Shown here: piece after piece, positions 56,546-64,000 of the stretch
How positions within the stretch are numbered: the first letter of the stretch is position 1
How the letters are laid out: the number at the start of each line of letters is the position of its first letter
Assembly: GCA_029204225.1 (NCBI GenBank)
Contig: CM055092.1
Location: forward strand, 23,249,005-23,313,004
Source: Diphasiastrum complanatum
Lineage: Eukaryota > Streptophyta > Lycopodiopsida > Lycopodiales > Lycopodiaceae
Reading direction: 5' to 3'
DNA: 64,000 bases
Position numbers and translations under genes: made by a program
The notes under the pieces: model-generated
What the model was told of the DNA's origin: nothing
What the model saw: the letters and a program-made list of their open reading frames with translations, nothing else
The model's database searches: none

Positions 56546-57442
56546 GTGCATGATCTTGGTCTTTTGAGCTATATCTTAGGAATAGAAGTAATTAGAACTT
56601 CTCAAATCACTTTTATTTCACAAGAGAAGTATGCTATTTCTATTCTCAATAGATTTCATATGGTAGATGCAAATCCTATTGATACACCTATGGAATCACA
56701 TGTAAAGCTAACTATAAGAGGTAATGAAAGATCCTTCGAGGACATTACTCTCTATAGGAAGCTAATAGGTTCTCTTATATATCTAACCATCACAAGACCT
56801 GATTTATCTTATTGTGTTGGTAGATTAAGCCAATTCATGCAAGATCCTAGCATAGAACATTGGAAACTAGGAAAGAGGATCTTGAGATACATCTCGGGAA
56901 CAAAAGATTTTGGCATTGTTTATAGAGGCTCATCACCTAACTTATTTGGTTTTTCAGATTCAGATTTTGCAGGAGACCTTATGGATAGAAAATCCATAAA
57001 TGCACATGCTATTTTCATAGGTGATGGAGCTATCTCATGGATGTCGAAGAAACAAGCAACTATATCACTTTCTTCTAGTGAGGCCGAGTACAAAGCTTTG
57101 ACATCATGCACAAAGGAGATGGTGTGGATCAAGAGGATGATTATGGAGCTTCATTTGCTGGATTTTTCAGAGAGTCCAATCATCTTTTGTGACAACCTTT
57201 CAGCCCAAAGTCTAGCAAGCAATCCGGTTTTCCATGCAAGGAGCAAACATATCGAGGTGGCTTACCATTTTGTGAGAGAACAAGTGTTGGCAAAAGAGAT
57301 CAAGCTTGAACATGTCCCATCAAAGGAATGTGTGGCTGATATCTTTACCAAAGCATTGGGAAAGGACTTATTTTTCAAGCATAGAACAAGTCTTGGTGTA
57401 CTTTCTAAATCTATGCTAAAACTAGTTGAAGAGGGAGTGTGA
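56546..57442 (+). CDS. Copia Pol, second part (RT connection and RNase H)
   Basis: 298 codons in the +1 frame relative to the upstream one. The stretch from HDLGLLSYILGIEV continues RT; PDLSYCVGRLSQFM is the conserved connection. RNase H shows GFSDSDFAGD, SLSSSEAEYKAL, CDNLSA and RSKHIEV, with the expected Asp, Glu and Asp residues, and ends in ADIFTKAL. The ATG at 56546 is internal to the domain and not a natural start. It overlaps the first bases of the 3' LTR. Confidence 0.93.
   Translation: MHDLGLLSYILGIEVIRTSQITFISQEKYAISILNRFHMVDANPIDTPMESHVKLTIRGNERSFEDITLYRKLIGSLIYLTITRPDLSYCVGRLSQFMQDPSIEHWKLGKRILRYISGTKDFGIVYRGSSPNLFGFSDSDFAGDLMDRKSINAHAIFIGDGAISWMSKKQATISLSSSEAEYKALTSCTKEMVWIKRMIMELHLLDFSESPIIFCDNLSAQSLASNPVFHARSKHIEVAYHFVREQVLAKEIKLEHVPSKECVADIFTKALGKDLFFKHRTSLGVLSKSMLKLVEEGV
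57428..57437 (+). other. Polypurine tract
   Basis: gaagagggag directly precedes the 3' LTR; it is the RNase H-resistant primer for plus-strand synthesis. It overlaps the end of the RNase H frame. Confidence 0.85.
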
Positions 57443-58090
57443 AAAATTGTCAACTAGTAGTATTTTCCTAACTTGAGATTTTGTAGGCCTATGGCCAAAT
57501 AAAAGTTAGAGATAGGTTCATACATGTATGTAGAGGCCCAAAGTATGTGTACACTACTTTTGAGGTCACATTAATTAGAGGAGGTCGAGTGTGGAGCTCT
57601 TCTATTGGCTCATAATTTGGTGCATTCCTATTTGACCAAATTTCTAGGTATATGGGTGAATCCTATTGGACCCCAATTTTAGCCTATCATAAGACAAGTG
57701 GCCAAGAGGCACTATGGCTGCTATAAATAGCCATCTCCACGAGTATGTACACATCTCATTTTCATTCTATTGAATGAATGTTATGCTCTTTGAAGATCCA
57801 TCTTCTTCTCTCTCACTTTTTTGTTCATATCTTGCATTCTAGCCACTAGAATTGTGATTTCTTTGTTGCTATGGCTTCACACGTGTGAAATGCAGGTTGT
57901 AGGCTCTGAAGTACGGACAGGGACAGCAAGTTTCTGTTTGTGGAAGCTTATGATCAGATTTTGATGTTTAGTTGATGTTTAGTATGCTTAACATCACAAT
58001 TTCTATCATTTTTTCAATCTAGATGTGCATAACTTCCATGGCCAAGATCTTTATGAAACTTTAGCATCTTTTGGATCTGAGTTTTTCACA
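57438..58090 (+). repeat. 3' LTR of young copia element
   Basis: 653 bp, identical by eye to the 5' LTR, including the TATA box at about 57722-57729. Confidence 0.97.
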
Positions 58091-58095
58091 ATCTT

Positions 58096-58370
58096 CACAA
58101 GCTAATGGCGATAAAGAGAAAGAAAAAGGGACAGTAGAAACTAGATCCGTGATGGTCGGGCAGAAGATCGCTCTAGAAGAGGTCCAGCAGCAACTGAAGC
58201 ACCAAATGGTCCAAATCGACCAAGTACGTGACGAATCATCGGGTGCAATGACAGTCGATGCTCCTCTAGTCAAGCCCGAGGATATTCGATTCCAGGCTCC
58301 ACAGGTCTCAACCATCCAAATGGAAAAGTATGTAAGGCTTATCCAAGAATGAGAGGCTGAAAAGAAAAAT
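58096..58370 (+). pseudogene. Unrecognised LTR-element ORF, N-terminal piece
   Basis: The frame entering from the copia 3' LTR resumes as SSQANGDKEKEKG and continues charged and Gln-rich (EVQQQLKHQMVQIDQV) to a TGA near 58350. It is the first visible part of the element in which the young copia sits. Homology to known Gag is not apparent. Confidence 0.45.
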
Positions 58371-58381
58371 TTGAAAACATT

Positions 58382-58843
58382 GTGGCCAAGCAAGAGAAGA
58401 TCATCCTGGAGTCCCAGAAGCAGCTGGAAGATACCACAAAGACCCTGCAGCAAGTCTTGGACAAGGTGAATCAATTATGGGACATGACATACAAAGCCCA
58501 AGCAGGCGCTCAATCAACAAAGCCACTAGACGATGATGAGAATGATGGAGCAGGAAATCAGAGCAGGCAAACCCAATCTTCAGACGGTAGCTCGAGATCG
58601 GGTGGCCAGAGAGCCGGTGCTACTTCCAGGACTTTTCCCCGACCCCCTCCCACCTTTAACCCCTCCTCCTACTCTGCATTAAATTTTTCTGAATCATTCA
58701 TTCCAACTTACCCGATTCTTTCATCTTCCCTCTCTCCATCACCTCCTAGCAAAATAATGAAGGTCCAGCTGACACATACAAAGCCCTACGGGACGAGTTC
58801 CTCCAACAACTCTACTCCTCCGGTGCGGCGTATAACCTGTTGA
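58382..58843 (+). CDS. Unrecognised ORF with coiled coil and Pro/Ser-rich tail
   Basis: 153 codons. The first 40 residues are helical with heptads (KIILESQKQLEDTTKTLQQV), followed by an acidic stretch, a Ser/Gly/Gln-rich linker and a Pro/Ser-rich tail (RPPPTFNPSSYS). The next frame starts in the overlap at 58840. It may be a broken Gag polyprotein split by frameshifts rather than separate genes. Confidence 0.4.
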   Translation: MAKQEKIILESQKQLEDTTKTLQQVLDKVNQLWDMTYKAQAGAQSTKPLDDDENDGAGNQSRQTQSSDGSSRSGGQRAGATSRTFPRPPPTFNPSSYSALNFSESFIPTYPILSSSLSPSPPSKIMKVQLTHTKPYGTSSSNNSTPPVRRITC

Positions 58844-59268
58844 TCCCACCTCATCCTAAACCTATCACCCCCGCACCCCTCTTTCCAGATCATTCCATCC
58901 CAAACCTTCTAGAAACTAACACCGACATGGGGGGTGATGATGACTTCCTGGCAAATCAACCAGAGACAAGAAGATTCTCGCCCAGGCAAGACACGGGCGC
59001 AGCTGAGCCATCGACAAGCGAGAAAGACAAAGAAAAAGATATAGGGCACCAAGTAGATAATTATCTGGCGAGGCCATTCCAACCGCATAGGACAACTTCC
59101 CCTACCAGGCTCATAGGCAAATTGGCTGACACAAGAGAGTCAGAAAAGTTTGAGAGGAAATACCCTCCCAACATGAGGGGAGGCAAAGAGGACGTAGATC
59201 AAAGCCAATACTCCACAAGGGCCGAGATCATCTACAACCACAACCGGAGTGGCGGAATAAAGTCTTGA
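58840..59268 (+). CDS. Unrecognised ORF, Pro-rich then charged
   Basis: 142 codons overlapping the previous frame by 4 bp (ATGA-type overlap). It is Pro-rich at the start, polar and charged later (EKDKEKDIGHQVDNYLARPF), with no recognised domain. Confidence 0.4.
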   Translation: MIPPHPKPITPAPLFPDHSIPNLLETNTDMGGDDDFLANQPETRRFSPRQDTGAAEPSTSEKDKEKDIGHQVDNYLARPFQPHRTTSPTRLIGKLADTRESEKFERKYPPNMRGGKEDVDQSQYSTRAEIIYNHNRSGGIKS

Positions 59269-59318
59269 AAGATAGCAGATGACTCCAAGAGTATCTGAAG
59301 GCACCGGCATGGAAGCGA

Positions 59319-59729
59319 GTGGATCCTTTTTACATACCACTCAAACGCAGAAATCCATGGCCGGTAGAAAAGTCACGAGTGGAGGTGGTAAACTTGCCAA
59401 TCATTCCGAAAATTTCAGAGAGAACCTCCTTGGATGATCTGAGGCTGCAGTTACTCGACTTTAGGCACAAGTACAAAACAAGTGCCAATCTTTGCGTGCA
59501 AGAAAGTGCCGAATGTTGTAGATCTATAGCCTTTTTGATGCAGCAAGATTGTTTCTGGAATCGTGGCATGGATCCCATTAAGATCAACCCGAATGTAGCC
59601 CTCCAGTCGGAAGAAGACCATGAGATGATGGCCAGGCTATACTATAGAGTGGCCTTCATGTCATCGCATTATGTGACCATCGTGGAGGACTGGCAAGAAA
59701 TGGGCTTTGTGGAGAAGATAAGAGAATAG
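59319..59729 (+). CDS. Unrecognised ORF, best-conserved-looking domain of this element
   Basis: 136 codons with a folded-domain composition: RVEVVNLPIIPKI, LRLQLLDFRHKYKT, a Cys pair (AECCRSIAFLMQQDCFW) and MMARLYYRVAFMSSHYV. The reading continues past a TAG at 59727 into a basic tail. Position before an LTR is odd for Gag. I do not recognise the family. Confidence 0.45.
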   Translation: MDPFYIPLKRRNPWPVEKSRVEVVNLPIIPKISERTSLDDLRLQLLDFRHKYKTSANLCVQESAECCRSIAFLMQQDCFWNRGMDPIKINPNVALQSEEDHEMMARLYYRVAFMSSHYVTIVEDWQEMGFVEKIRE

Positions 59730-59865
59730 CTAGGGCCTCTCTATTTCAGAAGTAAGCTCCGCTTCCAAGTTTTTGAAGCCTTGGGGCAAAAGATGAGCGA
59801 GAGAAAGCCAACGGCACGACGACGAGGCGAGCATGACTCGCAAGAAGTTCTCAGGAAGTCTAGAA

Positions 59866-60937
59866 TGTAGCGGCCAATTGAGAGACTTCCAATTTTGAAA
59901 AAAAAATAAGTTTTGCAGATAATAAGAACCTGGTTTTACGGAAGCGAATGAAGATCCACGCTTTTCCAAGTGCCAAGCGGAAAGACATCACTGGTGTTGC
60001 AGTGGGTCCTACAATAGATTAGCGGTGGATAATTGCTGTAAAGCTGACTCAGGTGCACCCAGCGTGCCCTGTAAGACTCTAAGCGGTGACGTTCCCTAAG
60101 GTCCCAAAGCAAGCTAGAACATCAAGGACTGAGCCTCCGACCTATGGTGAGCCAGTCAAGTAGTTACAAGTCATGAGCTAGCTCTGGAGCTCGAGTCATG
60201 GCCTAGTCATGAAGCAAGTTGATTCTGCCACCGGGACGGCTCCCGGGACCCATGTCCGGGAGCCAGACTGATTCTGCCAAGCTTGCCAGGACTAATCAGC
60301 AAAATAAAAACTAAGTCCCAAAAAGCATGCTTTACCAGAAAGCACTATGTTTCAGAACGGAGGGGGTGCGCGAAATCACAGCAGAACTATAGGGAGAGTC
60401 CGGCAGACAGAAACTTGGGCAGCTCAACCAGCGCCAGGAATCCAGTCGCCAGGTCTCAGCTCCCTCTACCAGCACGAGCCAGGCACAATGCCCAGCATGT
60501 GTTGGTGGCCCTGAGACCGGTCAGTCTATGTATGAATGTAACCTCTTCCAAATCTAATAAAGTTGATCCTTGGGGATGATTACCATTTTGGTTGTCCAAG
60601 TGGAAGGACCCTTACTACATCCTTTTTGCGTCACTGGCGCCTAAGGGTCCTTGTCATCGACATGGGGCTTGCCGCTATGCCAATTGGTCAGTTTGGCGAC
60701 CACTATGCCTTGGGTTTCATGTGTGGCTTGTCTTTGCCTTTGGTTACCTTTTGGGGACGGATTCTGAGTTGGCTTTCGGGTTGGTTGGGATTCCAGTTTT
60801 CTTAAGTCTGAATGGTTAAGCTTGTTATGTTTCTGAATTGGCTTTTACGTAAGTGCATGATGGATGAATGTTAGACTTAAGCGCGTGTTGGAAAAACCGC
60901 TCAAGTCCCAACGCCCCTTTGAGACGACGGCGCAACA
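59866..60937 (+). repeat. Probable LTR of the element hosting the copia insertion
   Basis: It ends caaca two bases before a PBS at 60940 and could begin TGTAGCGGCCAATTG at 59866, giving TG...CA. An aataaa signal lies at about 60557. The region around it (aatgtaacctcttcc, then aataaagttgatcc) parallels the 31010-31893 LTR (aatgtaaccttctcag, then aataaagtgggat), so the families are related. The left boundary is a guess. Confidence 0.45.
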
Positions 60938-60939
60938 TG

Positions 60940-60952
60940 TGGTATCAGAGCC
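60940..60952 (+). other. Primer-binding site, tRNA-Met type
   Basis: tggtatcagagcc follows the LTR end and shows that the LTR to its left serves as a 5' LTR for the sequence to its right. Confidence 0.85.
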
Positions 60953-61019
60953 GACTAGCCGGTCAGCTACGCAAGTCTCACAGGGATGGGCACGTTTTGG
61001 GATTTGTCAAGACAACCGT

Positions 61020-61240
61020 TGCGCAAGGTGTTGCCCACAGTGTAAGCACGGGTGCGTCCACTGTCGGGGTGGTCGATAGAACAGGGGACTTGATGAGTCA
61101 AAGTGCTGCCCTCGAGGTGTAAGCACGGTCAGTTTTCGCGGTTCGGGCCTGGCGCCATCTGCACGTAGGACAGATGAGGCAATGTGCTGCCATTAGGTTG
61201 GTGAAAGCACGGTGTGTGCCTTGTGGGGTGCGGGGTGACA
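61020..61240 (+). repeat. About 80-bp imperfect triple repeat behind the PBS
   Basis: Words of the type tg(t/a)aagcacgg occur at 61041, 61119 and 61202; the preceding sequence is also related (gatgagtcaaagtgctgcc at about 61093, gatgaggcaatgtgctgcc at about 61174). It lies in the leader of the LTR element. Confidence 0.7.
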
Positions 61241-61389
61241 TATTCGAATTGTATGGGTTAACCATTGATACAGAGATGCTGCTCAAATTCGGGTGTAAAG
61301 CATGGGTGGTTAGCTGCCGGTGCGGGATAGCTGCCGATCGTTTAGATATAAGGGCTATCGACATTTGTGCAAATGTGTAAGTACAATGT

Positions 61390-61790
61390 CGTTTACCAAC
61401 CGTCAAGATGTCGGTTAAGATCCGCTACTGCGTCTCTATAGAACGTCGCAAATTCTAACCTAAATGTGAATTTACAAAGTGCAAATGGGCCTTTACATGA
61501 ATTTAGTACTATAGCACATTTACATGTATAAAAATTAATAATTTTTACAATATATAACAATAACTTGGATAACGTGGGATCATGAGGCTCCACAGTGATG
61601 CTCTAATCCCCGCACTCAATACGCTTTCGCAAAGGTAAATCTGAAACTAACCTAATTCGTGCATGGCTATAGAATCGATTGTATTGATCCAATGATTTCA
61701 GAGTTGTGATCAAGTAGAGCTGACTTTGAACTACCAAAGTGGGCCTGAATTCGATAGATGTAGTTTGATGCATCAAGGATTTTTTGCTTG
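61390..61790. other. No recognisable feature
   Basis: AT-rich stretch between the LTR-element leader and the next copia pseudogene. I see no gene. Confidence 0.5.
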
Positions 61791-63560
61791 CTTCTAGGTG
61801 ATGATCCTCCTACAAACAATGCCAAAATCTCTAGAACCCAATATGTACTTCAATACTCTCTACCTTAGCTTCCAATGCTCCACACTAGGATCGTGCATAG
61901 ATTGACTTAATCTACCAACACAATGGCTAAGAACAGGTCTTGTGATGGTTAGATATATGAGTGAACCAACTAGCTTGCTATAGAGAGTAATGTCATTGAA
62001 GGATCTTTCATTACCTCTTATAGTGAGCTTTACATTTGACTATATTGGTGTATCACAAGATTTAGCATCTACCATATGAAATATTTTTAGAATAAAATTG
62101 GTATACTTCTCTTGAGAAATGAAAGTAGATTGAGAAGTTCTAAATACCTTTGTTTCCAAGATATAATGCAAAAGACCAAGAACATGCACATCAAAATATT
62201 TTTTAGTTCCATCTTGATATCATCAATATCTTGATTGTTGCCTCCACTCAAAATGATATCATCCACATAGATTAGAAGAATGGTAACATCATTTTCAGCA
62301 AATCTATACTAAAAAGCCATGTGAAATGTAGCCCTTGGGTTGCTCCATAAACACCTCCTCCTCAAGATCACCATTCAAGAATGCATTTGTGCTCTAATTG
62401 CCATAGATCCCATCCAAAAAGTGTTGCAAGAGATATGATGACCCGAATACGTACCATCTTTTCCATGGGTGCAGGTCTCATCATAGTCAATTCCATATTC
62501 TTGTGCATATCCTTTTCCCACCAACCTTGCTTTGTACTTGTTGATTGATACATCTTGGCTTTTCTTCACTTTGAAGATCCACTTGCATCCAATAGCCTTC
62601 TTGTCCTTTGAAAATTTCACCAATCTCCATGTGTCATTCTTCATAAGAGCTTGATACTCAAGGTCCATTGCTTGGATCCACTCCTCTTTTTGTCTTGCTT
62701 CATCTATACATGTAGGTTCATCAAAGGAGGTTAGGAAAGCATAGTTTGTACCACCAACGACTTGCTTATCTTTTTCATCATAAGTGAGTGTCAAAGGTTG
62801 TTGCCTTTGCCTAGATGTACTCCTTGGCTTTTGATTTGAAGTAGGCTCTTCAACCTCAACATCCAAAGTATCATCAATCTCATTGTTGGCTACAACATCC
62901 ACACCACAAAAGTTTTGAATTCCCTTAATCAAAAATGACATCTCTTTCAATGATCACTAAGTCTTTCTTAGTTGAAGGAATAAAACCTTTGTGTGTAAGC
63001 CTTGCTCACCTCACTATAACCAAGAAATATATCTTTCTTTGACGATAGATCCTCCTTTTTCCTATCATCAAGAGTAATGTTGATATAGAAAATGCATCCA
63101 AAAGTTTTGAAAAACTTCACACTCGGCTTTCTACCAAACAAGACCTCAAAAGGGGTTTTTCAATCCAATACCACACTCGGCCATCTATTGCATAAAAAAT
63201 TAGCACACAACAAAGCTTGATCCCAAAAGGATTTAGGAAGATTTGCACCTAAGCTCATGGCTTTGGCTCCTTCACATAATTCTCTCGTCCACTCCATTTT
63301 GTTGTGGTGTCTTTGGGCTTGTGTACTTCATGTTGATCCCATTTGCATCACAAAATGCTTTGAACTTTGTAGAAATGTACTCACCACCATTGTACAAACA
63401 AATGATGTCTGCCAATGGTGGGCATCACCTCACATTGAAGCCAAAAATGTTGTTCCATCCATGCAACACAATGTTGAGCAATGAAACCAATATTTTGAAG
63501 AGGCATTTTGATGTAGCCACTCTTTTGTATCCTATAAGCAATCCTTTGTTAAACAATTGT
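61790..63560 (-). pseudogene. Copia pol pseudogene, same family as the 52 kb element
   Basis: Reading leftward: integrase core end (GGEYIS near 63390, TPQQNGV and LCANFLCNRWPSVVLD, about 63320-63160), integrase C-terminus, the linker NYAFLTSFDEPTCIDEARQK and RT (CKWIFKVKKSQDVSI, ARLVGKGYAQEYGIDYDET, 62375-62950). RT continues in other frames with a YVDD-like region near 62260. The RNase H start region (RDFGIV, about 61835) follows, and the rest is lost. It matches the young copia element domain by domain but carries many frameshifts. No LTRs are visible. Confidence 0.85.
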
Positions 63561-64000
63561 TGCCTAAGCTATGCATAATTTGAAATGTTTTGCGACAAAC
63601 AAGTACACTGTTCAAAGAGTACTCAAATTGCTTGTTCAAACATGGAATAATATTGGCGGACAAATAGACATCTTGTCAGTTGACATCAAAATCGAAGTAG
63701 TATTCTCAGATAGCCTTCAATTTTTTCTTTGCTAAGATGGGTTGTTATGGATTGTGAGTGTATCTGGATCACGAGTGCATCAACACTCTATTCCTTTCTT
63801 GATTGAGCACTCTATACTTACCCTATCTTCTTCCTTCAGCCAACAAGCAACCAAAAAATAGAAGTTTAAGAGAGCGACTGTTGGCAGCCTTCTATTTTGT
63901 ATTGCTACTTCTACACAAAATCCGCCTATGCACGTCCATCTGCACGCGTTTCTGGCAGAACTTGAGAGATCACTGGTCCTTCACACTTTTCTACAACAAT
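63560..64000. other. Probable upstream copia sequence, unassigned
   Basis: On the minus strand this lies upstream of the integrase remnant, but I cannot recognise Gag or protease in it. The window ends here. Confidence 0.3.

Larger units (their letters stand above)
52229..58090 (+). mobile_element. Complete, young Ty1/copia retrotransposon
   Basis: Direct LTRs 52229-52881 and 57438-58090 are 653 bp each and look identical. They start TGTGAAAAATTG and end TTTTTCACA. The 5-bp target duplication atctt is at 52224-52228 and 58091-58095. A tRNA-Met PBS follows the 5' LTR with no gap (52882-52893) and a polypurine tract precedes the 3' LTR. Gag, protease, integrase, RT and RNase H follow in copia order (integrase before RT). 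The only visible defect is a one-base frameshift at 56529-56535. It landed in another LTR element whose ORFs resume at 58096. Confidence 0.97.

Overview
The window looks like nuclear DNA from a land plant with a large, repeat-packed genome. The evidence is the plant-type CACTA transposase (TNP2 core plus a DUF4218 domain), Ty1/copia and Ty3/gypsy elements primed by initiator tRNA-Met (TGGTATCAGAGC sites), and no recognisable host gene, rRNA or tRNA in 64 kb. The species cannot be told from the sequence. Nearly everything supportable is transposable-element DNA in different states of decay, much of it nested.

Layout. 1-10.73 kb and 33.97-46.75 kb are two direct copies of one block, roughly 99 percent identical by eye where aligned, separated by large copy-specific indels. 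Each holds, in order: the tail of a gag-like ORF, a cluster of CGACACT motifs, a minus-strand copia RT/RNase H pseudogene, CT/CA microsatellites, and a CACTA element carrying a nested copia LTR, a DUF4218 segment, pieces of TNP2 and a foldback element. Tandem LTR/PBS units close the block. The two CACTA copies lost different parts of the same transposase gene. 10.8-15.3 kb is a decayed plus-strand gypsy element (gag, zinc knuckle, protease, RT, RNase H) with many TAG stops. 15.4-16.2 kb is a minus-strand copia remnant. 16.9-20.6 kb holds a 66-bp tandem repeat and AT-rich decayed gypsy DNA bounded by an inverted repeat. 22.36-26.93 kb is a well-preserved minus-strand copia derivative (702-bp LTRs, AAATT target duplication) that encodes only Gag and a protease-like domain in one 695-codon frame. 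28.4-32.8 kb holds gypsy fragments, including two 0.88-kb LTRs in opposite orientation next to GGCGCC-rich internal DNA. 32.8-34.2 kb is gag-like DNA leading into duplication copy 2.

47.5-52.2 kb is AT-rich with only faint element traces. 52.229-58.090 kb is a complete, very young copia element: 653-bp LTRs that look identical, ATCTT target duplication, PBS, polypurine tract, and a Gag-Pol frame broken by one extra A in a homopolymer. It interrupts a different LTR element whose unrecognised ORFs, LTR and PBS run to about 61.4 kb. 61.8-63.6 kb is a minus-strand pseudogene of the same copia family.

There is no operon-like cooperation here. The relationships are family ones: the 52 kb, 22 kb and 62 kb copia elements are relatives; the gypsy fragments at 11-15, 28-29 and 32 kb share motifs; and the gag-like tails at 0-0.7, 11-12 and 34 kb are paralogous.
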